The translations under genes were made by a program, and so were the position numbers. From Hydrogenophaga palleronii NBRC 102513 (GTDB taxonomy: Bacteria; Pseudomonadota; Gammaproteobacteria; Burkholderiales; Burkholderiaceae_C), in contig NZ_BCTJ01000019.1 in NCBI RefSeq assembly GCF_001571225.1, forward strand, positions 1 through 64,000: a stretch of DNA of 64,000 nucleotides, written 5' to 3'. Under the pieces are notes generated by a model. The model was not told where the DNA came from, searched no databases, and saw nothing but the letters and a program-made list of their open reading frames with translations. Below are positions 12,896 to 20,489 of this stretch, piece by piece. Every line of letters starts with the position of its first letter. Positions within the stretch are counted from its first letter, which is position 1.

Positions 12896-15367
12896 TTAGC
12901 CTAACGCGCGACTGTCGCGCAGAACTTGCAGTACAGGATTGCTGCCGAAGTCTTTTAGCGCTGTGTTTAGCAGGGACGAGGAGCTCGTCCCGTTACCTGC
13001 ACGCACTTGCTTCAAGCAGCGATGCCACTGGGCGACCCCATTGCCGTGATGGCTCAAATCCTCGTTGTAGCCGCCGCTTCGGCTCCAGACTTCCTGCTCG
13101 GTAGGCCCGCCCGGGTACAGCTTGACCAAGCTCTCCTCGAGCATCTTCCAAGCATCGTCTGCCTTGATTTCGACCGCTTTGCCGATACGCACAGCCAAAG
13201 GGAAGCTGTCCCAAAATGACATCACCTCGAGACACTCTTTGCAGACGGCCAAAAAGTCGTCACGAAGGCGCCCAAAACTAGCCGCGCGTGAGGCAGCTGA
13301 GCGCCAGGAGCGCTCGCGAATAAGAGCGCCGAGAGCCTTGGCGGGCACAGGTGCTAGTCGCTGGCCCGGGATGTTGGCCAGGGAGTCGAGAACACCGACA
13401 CAGTCGTCGTCGCTGAGCGGGTGCACCCCATTGATGATGTTGATAAAAAGCGCGGGAGACTTCTGCGCGAGGGTCGGCAACACGTTGGAGTCTCTAAGCA
13501 GCAAACGGGCTGCGCTCCCAAAAGGCTCCTCAAGCGCTGCCAACGATGCCGTGCCATCTAGTAGTGAGGCAAGCCACCCCTTGGCTGTAAGTGCGAGCAC
13601 ATCCCGGTGGAGCGACTTCGGTATGAGTGCCCAAGCATCAGCTCTGTTGGGCACCTTGGACAAGTCCGCCAAGCCGGTGCTGACTAGAGGTATCCAGACT
13701 CGTTCGGAAGCGTCCCCGCGGGTGATAACGCCCTGGAGCCCTTCGAGGCTGCCGGGCAACTCGACGGCGACAGCTCGACGCTTGCCGGCAACGCGCTGGA
13801 GGATGTCAAACCAGACATGCGAGGTCCAATCGAACTCCCGAATCAGACTGGGGCGACTGACGACGGCACTAGCCGCCAGAGCTGTAACCTCTTCAAGGTC
13901 TACGTCCACGGCAAGTGTGATGAGTTCGGCCGGCGTGGCCTTTGCCAGGGCCGGTTCGACAGCCACACGCCGGGCGCTTCTCGTCGTCGCGTGCTTCAGT
14001 ACCTCGCTCAAAGCATGGGCGGGCGAATAGGCAGCCGCCAAAGCCGTGCCGCACAGTGCCCACGCCTGGCGGCGCGCGCATACCTCTGCCAACCTTTTTG
14101 CGACCGAACTTGGCAAATGAGAAGGCACCTGTTGGGTAAGGGGTGCCAGTAGACTACAACTTTCAGCAAGAGCCAGGACCGGCTCAATGTCCTCGGGCTG
14201 ACTTTGGAGAGTGAGCCATACCAAAGAACTAACGCTGGAAGGTGACGACTTGCTCGATGCTGAGTATCCGTTTTGCGCGTGGGTGTTCCACCAATTCTGC
14301 TGGGCGGCGGCCCGCGCGGCTTGGACAAGCAGCTGGCAGTCCTCGGGCGTTGATGAAGCATGACTGGCCGCCCTACGCGCCACCCAAGCCTGAAACTCTT
14401 GGGTCAGACTGCTTGAATCGAATCGCTCGATTTGCAGGTTACGCATAGCCAGAACGTCTGTAGGTGTCCATTGGTCGGCGCTTGATGTGAGCCGCTGCAG
14501 CGCAGCCGCACGCAGCTTGCGTGCACTGGTTGCGTCAGATGACTTCACCGCCAGCAAGCGCACAAGGGCTATTGTTCGTTCAACGTTTGTCTCGTCTGTC
14601 CAAAGCTGGAAGCCTTGTTCCAGGAGGACTAGCGCATTGGAAGATTGCAAGTCAAAGCCGGCTAACTCCCCGAACTCCAACAATGGCTGGCCCTCGGGCA
14701 TATTCAGAAGGGCGGCGACTCGGCCACTGGGGCCGCACTTAGAAGGTGTCAGGACCTGCGCTGGCGGAAAGCGGGAGGCCTGCTCTCGAGGCGTCGCTAC
14801 CGCGAAGGATTGACCCGCATCATCTGGAGAGAAGCTTAGGCTAAAGAGAATCTCACGACGAAACTGTTTTGGCACGAACTGCAGGAGGTCCAGCATTGCC
14901 TCGTCAAACCCTTCTTGACCGATGTGCACTACTGGCCTCGCCTGCGCCGAGATGAGCGCATTGGCTATGGTTAGGAGTAACGGGCTGGGTGCGCCGACCT
15001 GCTCTTCAGGGTCCAGCGTCACCTCGAAAGGTTCGTGCGTTTGGCTGTCGTGTGAGTGCCGAAGGTTTTCAGCCAAGACGCGGAGGTCGGGAATCTGCGG
15101 CAACTGAGCCAATGGAATGAATGCAGCTACCGAGTCGACCATGCCTGCTCTGGTCGAGTCGTGGCTGGCTCGTGTGTGCACAAATACGAAGTAATTTTGG
15201 AAGATTGCCGTACGAAAGTACGGCTGCCACTCACGCCCGGGTGGAGCAGTGCCCGGAAGGTCCGTAAGCCAAGCGGCCTGCCGAAACACCTGCAGCATCC
15301 CGGGGTCAGTGGACGACAACAGGGCGTGCCCACCCTTTGGACCATACCAAGCCTTATGGACACGCAT
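12896..15367 (-). CDS. GTPase-associated protein 1 (GAP1-like) with C-terminal EAD1-like domain
   Basis: This is an 823-aa multi-domain protein. The N-terminus (VHKAWYGPKGGHALLSS, then TDLPGTAPPG and a FVFVHTRASHD segment) matches my knowledge of the GAP1 N-terminal domain described in prokaryotic conflict systems with paired GTPases. A long helical middle follows. The last 75 residues (LYPGGPTEQEVWSRSGGY to FGSNPVLQVLRD) form an EAD1-like domain paralogous to the caspase C-terminus. ATG 15367 forms a TGATG junction with the GTPase stop; GTG 15373 is an alternative start. It is probably the hub linking the GTPase pair to the caspase. The biochemical role is inferred from gene neighbourhood, not demonstrated. 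Confidence 0.8.
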   Translation of the reverse strand: MRVHKAWYGPKGGHALLSSTDPGMLQVFRQAAWLTDLPGTAPPGREWQPYFRTAIFQNYFVFVHTRASHDSTRAGMVDSVAAFIPLAQLPQIPDLRVLAENLRHSHDSQTHEPFEVTLDPEEQVGAPSPLLLTIANALISAQARPVVHIGQEGFDEAMLDLLQFVPKQFRREILFSLSFSPDDAGQSFAVATPREQASRFPPAQVLTPSKCGPSGRVAALLNMPEGQPLLEFGELAGFDLQSSNALVLLEQGFQLWTDETNVERTIALVRLLAVKSSDATSARKLRAAALQRLTSSADQWTPTDVLAMRNLQIERFDSSSLTQEFQAWVARRAASHASSTPEDCQLLVQAARAAAQQNWWNTHAQNGYSASSKSSPSSVSSLVWLTLQSQPEDIEPVLALAESCSLLAPLTQQVPSHLPSSVAKRLAEVCARRQAWALCGTALAAAYSPAHALSEVLKHATTRSARRVAVEPALAKATPAELITLAVDVDLEEVTALAASAVVSRPSLIREFDWTSHVWFDILQRVAGKRRAVAVELPGSLEGLQGVITRGDASERVWIPLVSTGLADLSKVPNRADAWALIPKSLHRDVLALTAKGWLASLLDGTASLAALEEPFGSAARLLLRDSNVLPTLAQKSPALFINIINGVHPLSDDDCVGVLDSLANIPGQRLAPVPAKALGALIRERSWRSAASRAASFGRLRDDFLAVCKECLEVMSFWDSFPLAVRIGKAVEIKADDAWKMLEESLVKLYPGGPTEQEVWSRSGGYNEDLSHHGNGVAQWHRCLKQVRAGNGTSSSSLLNTALKDFGSNPVLQVLRDSRALG

Positions 15368-16206
15368 CAGCACTGAATAGCCTGAGCGAGCTTCGTTATA
15401 GGCAAGGTGAGGTCAGGGTAGCACTTTCCATCGCTGTCAACGACCCAGCCCATCTGCTCAGCACCCTTGTATATGAAGTCCACATTGGGGGAGACTTTCG
15501 AAAGTGCTACGCCTGTGGCAGAGAGCCCCAGCACGAGACGGCGCTGCTCGCTCCAATTGTTGGCGATGTAGTCAGCGAGCATTGGGAGACTGCGCCGAAG
15601 CACTGACGCTGGGGTGGTCCCCTGCGGCTCTTCAAGCTCGTCCCAGCATGACAGCAGAACTGCCAGCGCAGGTTTGCTTTTCCTTGTCCGTGCATGCGAG
15701 GTATAGAGCAGCATCTGCAGAAGTTCCACCAAGCGCGCCTGTGGAGAGCGCTCGACAACCGCGCTGGAGCGCGAAGCCTGCAAGTCGCCCAGCGGCTTGG
15801 AAAAGATGTCGTGACGCAGTGGGATGGGTTTAGTCCGAACCATGAGAATCCAGCCATCGGCCGCTTCCACACGCTCTTGCCAAGAGGCAGGAACCCGCCG
15901 CTCTTCCAGCAGCTGACTGACCTGTTCGCCCGCGTAATCAGGCCAGTTCATGTCTATGTCGGTGCCGTCGGCGGCTCGAACAGGAAGCAGGGTTTCTGTG
16001 TATGTACCCGCAGACGTGTGGGCACCTGGCACGCCGCCGCTGAGCGACTGCACGACTTCGTCGAAGGCTGACAAGTCAGGAGCAGCGCCCCGCATCCGCA
16101 GGGACCCCGTTTCCGCGTTCAGGCGGCCAATGAGTTGGGCCCCATAGTGGCTCTTGCCCACATTGGACTCGCCGAAGACAGCAATTTTCAAAGTCGCCTC
16201 AGGCAT
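15367..16206 (-). CDS. DO-GTPase1-like TRAFAC-type GTPase
   Basis: This 279-aa small P-loop GTPase has a Walker A motif GESNVGKS (residues 12-19), a Walker B/G3 motif in NWPDYAGEQ and a G4-like region near LLSCWDELEE in place of NKxD. The start at ATG 16206 (MPEATLKIAVFGESNVGKS) overlaps the upstream GTPase stop by 8 bp. The longer ORF from 16290 adds 28 residues lying inside that gene. The pair of adjacent GTPases corresponds to the double-GTPase module (DO-GTPase1/2) that I know to accompany GAP1 proteins. The predicted role is nucleotide-dependent sensing or signalling upstream of the caspase. Confidence 0.8.
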   Translation of the reverse strand: MPEATLKIAVFGESNVGKSHYGAQLIGRLNAETGSLRMRGAAPDLSAFDEVVQSLSGGVPGAHTSAGTYTETLLPVRAADGTDIDMNWPDYAGEQVSQLLEERRVPASWQERVEAADGWILMVRTKPIPLRHDIFSKPLGDLQASRSSAVVERSPQARLVELLQMLLYTSHARTRKSKPALAVLLSCWDELEEPQGTTPASVLRRSLPMLADYIANNWSEQRRLVLGLSATGVALSKVSPNVDFIYKGAEQMGWVVDSDGKCYPDLTLPITKLAQAIQC

Positions 16207-17167
16207 GAACGCCTCCGACAATTTGCAGCAAGTCCCTTTCCGGATGGGGCAGCTCCTGCCGAGGGTACGCGCCCTCATGTACGGAGACAACCCACTCCAG
16301 CAAACTCAAAAGGCCCTGTCCGCGGTTGTGTGGCTCTTGTCCGGTGGCTGCATGCATGCTCACGCTGAAGGTTTCATAGGTTCCGAGCACCATATCCGCA
16401 GCCTGCGTGATGGCCCCCCGCATCTGCGCGTCCACCACTATGTCGCACTTCGTCCAGACGAGCGCCACCGGTCTGCCGCGTCTCTCGGCGCCAACCCTGC
16501 GCAGGAGTGCCACCAAGTTCGTGCGCGCGGTCCCAAGCTTTGGGCCTGCCAATTCGTGAGAGTCAGCAATGACCAGCAGTACGTCGGCGGCACCCGAAAG
16601 CCAGGCTGCGCCGGCGGCGTCGTCCGCATCGCGACGCACTGACCAACGGCTAAACCACTCGCCAGGGGCATCCGCGAAGAGCAGGTCTTGCCGAGTGCTA
16701 CGAACTTGCAGGTCCAGGTGCAGCAGTCCCGGATGCCGACCACCACCGCTGGATGTATGCGGAGGAAACGAAGGTCCGTGCGCCGCATTCCAGCGCAGAT
16801 TGCCAGCAATGTTTTCCCAGCCTTCTAGCGTTAAGGAGCCGGCAAACGACACGCTTTGCGGACCGATGCCACGACCCAAAAGCAGGTACCACGACCCCAG
16901 GAGTGACGTCTTGCCGCTGTCCGAAACTCCGAAAATGCCAACCAAGCGGGTGCGCGCTCGGCCTGCGAGGATACCAACGTCCCCCACGCCCATTGCGTTT
17001 CCCGTCCAAGGTACGCGCGCGCTTTCCTCCGTCGCCGCAACAGGGGTTTGGTCCTGCGCGCCACCACTGTTTTGCCAGTACTTGCATTGCTGTGGTGCAG
17101 CTTCCCCGACCATGCAGCCGACCTCATTCGGTGCGATACAGGCTGTTTGTGAGCAGGGTAGGCTCAC
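16199..17167 (-). CDS. DO-GTPase2-like GTPase with N-terminal Cys cluster
   Basis: This is a second P-loop GTPase of 322 aa. Walker A is GVSDSGKT (residues 80-87), G3 is DAPGEW and G4 is VWTKCDI. Before the G domain, Cys5, Cys10, Cys18 and Cys28 form a possible zinc-binding knuckle, which fits DO-GTPase2 proteins. GTG 17167 overlaps the GASH-like gene stop by 4 bp (GTGA). Its stop overlaps the following GTPase start, so the two GTPases are translationally coupled and probably work together. Confidence 0.8.
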   Translation of the reverse strand: MSLPCSQTACIAPNEVGCMVGEAAPQQCKYWQNSGGAQDQTPVAATEESARVPWTGNAMGVGDVGILAGRARTRLVGIFGVSDSGKTSLLGSWYLLLGRGIGPQSVSFAGSLTLEGWENIAGNLRWNAAHGPSFPPHTSSGGGRHPGLLHLDLQVRSTRQDLLFADAPGEWFSRWSVRRDADDAAGAAWLSGAADVLLVIADSHELAGPKLGTARTNLVALLRRVGAERRGRPVALVWTKCDIVVDAQMRGAITQAADMVLGTYETFSVSMHAATGQEPHNRGQGLLSLLEWVVSVHEGAYPRQELPHPERDLLQIVGGVHA

Positions 17168-18450
17168 GACTGCTCCACGGTATGTTCAACTTCGTCGGGA
17201 CTGCTAAGGGCGTCAAGCGCCTTGACTTCCCGAAGAAGCCAGATTGCCCAATCTCCCGGCAGCATCCTCGTGTCAGCGTCGATTCCGAGCTTTGGGAGCT
17301 CGGGTCGGCCACCGGAAAACGAGTTCGCCAATGCCTGAATCAAAAGGGTTCGTGACGCAGTCGTCCCCTGCTCTCTGAGCCACACGAGAGTTGCCAGATG
17401 AGATTTCTCTCCATACACCTCGAGAAGTTCGCCAATGGTGAGTTCGGTGTCGCCCTCTGCACCCGCAGCAGCGCGGACCGCTTCGAAAAGCAGCGACTCC
17501 ACTGCCGGAGGGTAGACCTCCGGGAGCAGGTCTGACATGTCCAGTGCCATGTGCCAAGCGACGAGCGCGACGGTGAGCTTTCGGTAGGGCGTTTCGGCGG
17601 TTTCCGAGTAAAGGGCTTGTCGCCACCAAACAAGGCGATTTGCCACATCACGCTGATTGCTCCGCGCACACTCGGCGCTCATAAACTCATTGAGCTTTGT
17701 AGCGACTGCCTCCCCAAGGGCTTTGAAGGCTACGCCAGTAACCCTCAGGGCATTTGCGGCGGCTTTGTCATGGACGTCTGCCAGCACCACGGCCATACGT
17801 TCCGAGAACTCCCATGACCAGTGCTGCGGTTGGTTAGTCCAATGTGGATTGGCCGCGGTAAGACTCACGTTAGGCTTATTCGTGCTTGGCCCAGAAGCAG
17901 CAGCGACCTGCGGAAACCAAAAATTTGCGTCGAGCTTCTTCAGACTGTTAACTGATGGAACCTCTAGCGGAGAAAGTTGCGCTGCCTCGGCTTGCTTTGG
18001 CCAAGCCTGCTCGAGTCGTTCAGAGACTATCGCGTCGGCTCGCTTCACAAGTCTTGAAAAGATATGGACTTCCTGGCCGACGTGCAGCCGCGGGAGGATG
18101 TTTGATGCGACCAAGCTGACAGCCACCGCCAGCGTGCCCTGCAATTCCATGGCACGCATAACCGCATCAAGTACAACTGCCCGATAAAGGGTCAGTGGTT
18201 CGTCCGAAAACGCGCCTCTGAAGGTTGACCAGTGCTTTTGAAGGACCTCACCGATTGCAAGCAACGATTGGTCAGCGCCGGCAGCGGGGTCCCATGTCGC
18301 CAGCAATGGCTCCAAGGCTGCCATGGGATTGGTCGCGTACAACTGCGCGAGTTCGTTGCAAGAGGCATCGAGCTTTTCTAAACGAGAGTCATCAGCGCCA
18401 ATGTTCAGAAGACGCGAGCTCAAAAACTCCTGCAGCAGACTTGTCTCCAT
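17164..18450 (-). CDS. GTPase-associated system helical (GASH-like) protein
   Basis: This 428-aa, almost entirely alpha-helical protein without catalytic motifs is the first gene of the caspase/GTPase operon. Its position and character match the GTPase-associated system helical domain (GASH) family that I recall from double-GTPase loci, but I cannot confirm family membership without a profile search. Start ATG 18450 (METSLLQEFLSSRLLNIGADD) has GAGGG six bases upstream; an ATG ten codons further up lacks a ribosome binding site. The C-terminal stop overlaps the GTPase2 start. Confidence 0.7.
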   Translation of the reverse strand: METSLLQEFLSSRLLNIGADDSRLEKLDASCNELAQLYATNPMAALEPLLATWDPAAGADQSLLAIGEVLQKHWSTFRGAFSDEPLTLYRAVVLDAVMRAMELQGTLAVAVSLVASNILPRLHVGQEVHIFSRLVKRADAIVSERLEQAWPKQAEAAQLSPLEVPSVNSLKKLDANFWFPQVAAASGPSTNKPNVSLTAANPHWTNQPQHWSWEFSERMAVVLADVHDKAAANALRVTGVAFKALGEAVATKLNEFMSAECARSNQRDVANRLVWWRQALYSETAETPYRKLTVALVAWHMALDMSDLLPEVYPPAVESLLFEAVRAAAGAEGDTELTIGELLEVYGEKSHLATLVWLREQGTTASRTLLIQALANSFSGGRPELPKLGIDADTRMLPGDWAIWLLREVKALDALSSPDEVEHTVEQS

Positions 18451-18554
18451 CGAATTCCCTCTTTTTGTAGCGTGAATCATTTAATGATACTGCCCACGTA
18501 TTGGCGCTCTCACGTAGGACGCGCCGCGGTTGAGCAGAGGATAGCTCTCGTCGT

Positions 18555-19079
18555 CTACTTTTTAAACTTACGCAAATAGAAGACCGTGCCCGCCTCGTAG
18601 TCCGAGATGCTACCGGGCTCTAGTCCAACGCGCTTCTTGCGGTCGTTGAACTCCAGTAGAAACCCCGCCGCGCGAATCAGCAGTGTTTCTACTTCCCGTT
18701 CATGTTTTTTTTCCGAAACCACGTAGAAGGAAAAGTATTCAAGCTCGAGGTCCTGAGCCTTTTTTCGTGCTGCAAGCCGACTAAAAATATCACCGCGGCC
18801 AATGTATCTTGGACAACCCATGGAGTCGTGAGCAATGTAAACACCCTGGGTGGTAAGACTTGACTGCCGAAGATGATTCCTCACACTTGTCAGCGCCTCA
18901 AACGGGAGTTTCTCTCCCACTACTCTGAACAAGTGCTCCGCCTCTACAAAAGGACGCCCTCGCTTAGTTGGTCTGGTCAATTCGCCCTGGCAAATGGTCC
19001 ACTTGCTATCCGCGAAGACCCTTGGGTCTTGCACAGTTTTTACAGCACTCCGCTTTTTTGAGCTCTTCTTGGTCACCAT
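18555..19079 (-). CDS. GIY-YIG nuclease-like protein, 174 aa
   Basis: The C-terminal half has the GIY-YIG signature as GVYIAHDSMGCPRYIGRG, followed by Arg residues in IFSRLAARKK, a Glu in EREVETLLIRAAG and an Asn in LEFNDRKK, the usual order of catalytic positions. The N-terminal 75 residues are basic and unassigned. Start ATG 19079 has GGAG five bases upstream. It sits alone between the GASH-like operon (104-bp gap) and the end of jetD (93-bp gap), all on the minus strand. It may be an accessory nuclease of either system or an independent gene. Confidence 0.75.
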   Translation of the reverse strand: MVTKKSSKKRSAVKTVQDPRVFADSKWTICQGELTRPTKRGRPFVEAEHLFRVVGEKLPFEALTSVRNHLRQSSLTTQGVYIAHDSMGCPRYIGRGDIFSRLAARKKAQDLELEYFSFYVVSEKKHEREVETLLIRAAGFLLEFNDRKKRVGLEPGSISDYEAGTVFYLRKFKK

Positions 19080-19172
19080 AAGGTCTCCACAAATAACTTC
19101 ACTCAGGTCAACTCTCTTGAGTTCGAGACATCACGGGAATTGATGTCGAACTATCAAATTTAGGTCAGATGG

Positions 19173-20480
19173 TCAGTTGCTTTCGCGCATCCGTGAGCGT
19201 TCCTGAGGGTCACCAATCAGGGCGTTTTGAAGCGCCTTTAAGCAGCTCGGCCAAGATAGCCGCTCTTGCTCTAGCCGAAGGTTAACTCCCCATTTGTTTG
19301 CACGTAGCCCCGCGTACATGGTTCTCTCAGCAGGCGTGAGGTGGCGAAAGTCTTCGGCACGATTTGGCGTGTTTTCTTTAACCCATAGCGACTGACCTTC
19401 GAGGAAGGTGGCGTCGTCCATCAAGACAGATTGCAGGCGCGAAAAGATGCCCCGAGCCCGGGACAAAATGGCAAACCCATGTGTGTCAAGGTCGCCCCAG
19501 TAAACAAGATGAGGTAGCGGCGGTTGTTCGACGGCATCCGCTTGGTGGTCCGGGCCCAGCCAATGGACACGTGCGAGCTCTGAAACTGCGTGCCCCAATT
19601 TCATGAAGACGACAGTTCCCTCGAAATCCGGCAGCGCGAGGCCGGTTTCCAAGTTTTCGACGATGAGGACCGAGCGGACACGAAGGTCCATTCGAGCCAC
19701 GTCCTCCACAGGGGCTTCAATGTCGCAAAGCCCAGCCAGACTTGCCCTGAGATTGGGGCATAGGATTCGAAAACGCAGCTTGGCAGAGGGCTTGCGCAGG
19801 CCGCAGATTTCATGGAAATCCTTAGATGTGGCAGCAAGTGGTTGGCCCCTGGTCGCTAGCAGGAAATCACGCACGACGGCTTTGCGAGGCTCAATCCATT
19901 TAGTGTCAATGCCAGGCATTGGAATTTGGCGCAGATAGTGACCTGAGCGCGGATTGGCATCAAACCAAGCAAGCAGCGCGTGCAAACGTTCTACGTCCTG
20001 CTCGGTCCAGTCCGTAAGCACGGCGAGATGGCGTCGGCACACACTCGAACGTGCCACATGGGGAAATACACGAACCAGCGCGTTCCGTCTTGAGCGGGCC
20101 AGGTTCCAGCGCGAGCTCTCGTTCACCCATGCCGCCAGCGCGCCGGGGCTGTCAATGACCAGCCGTGAGGGGAACCGCTGCTCACCCAGGCGCGGCCACT
20201 GCCGAGTCTCCCAAACCAGCGTCATTCCAGCGGGTAGCCCGAGCTCAGCTCTATGCCACTCCCCGGCCCATTGAGTGACCGCGTCCATACGAGTGGACAC
20301 CTCACGCTCGGTAAAGCTCGCCAAGGTCACTCGCAAGGGCCAAGCAGAGACCTCTGGCTTGCTCTCATCGGCGGAGGGCTCTTCCCGCGCATCGTCAATC
20401 TGCGACAACCAATGGCCAAACTGGATATTCAGGCGCCGAGCCATGTCGGCAAGAACAAATGTGGGTGACTCGAGTTTCAT
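19173..20480 (-). CDS. jetD: Wadjet nuclease subunit JetD
   Basis: JetD is the topoisomerase-VI/Spo11-like nuclease of Wadjet, which cleaves plasmid DNA extruded by JetABC. The 435-aa protein has an N-terminal DUF3322-type region and a C-terminal DUF2220/Toprim-type region. The metal-binding residues are seen as VLIVENLETGLAL and VYWGDLDTHGFAIL (DxD). ATG 20480 lies 9 bp after the jetC stop. It is the last cistron of the helicase-jetA-B-C-D operon. Confidence 0.9.
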   Translation of the reverse strand: MKLESPTFVLADMARRLNIQFGHWLSQIDDAREEPSADESKPEVSAWPLRVTLASFTEREVSTRMDAVTQWAGEWHRAELGLPAGMTLVWETRQWPRLGEQRFPSRLVIDSPGALAAWVNESSRWNLARSRRNALVRVFPHVARSSVCRRHLAVLTDWTEQDVERLHALLAWFDANPRSGHYLRQIPMPGIDTKWIEPRKAVVRDFLLATRGQPLAATSKDFHEICGLRKPSAKLRFRILCPNLRASLAGLCDIEAPVEDVARMDLRVRSVLIVENLETGLALPDFEGTVVFMKLGHAVSELARVHWLGPDHQADAVEQPPLPHLVYWGDLDTHGFAILSRARGIFSRLQSVLMDDATFLEGQSLWVKENTPNRAEDFRHLTPAERTMYAGLRANKWGVNLRLEQERLSWPSCLKALQNALIGDPQERSRMRESN

Positions 20481-20489
20481 ACTGCGCGC

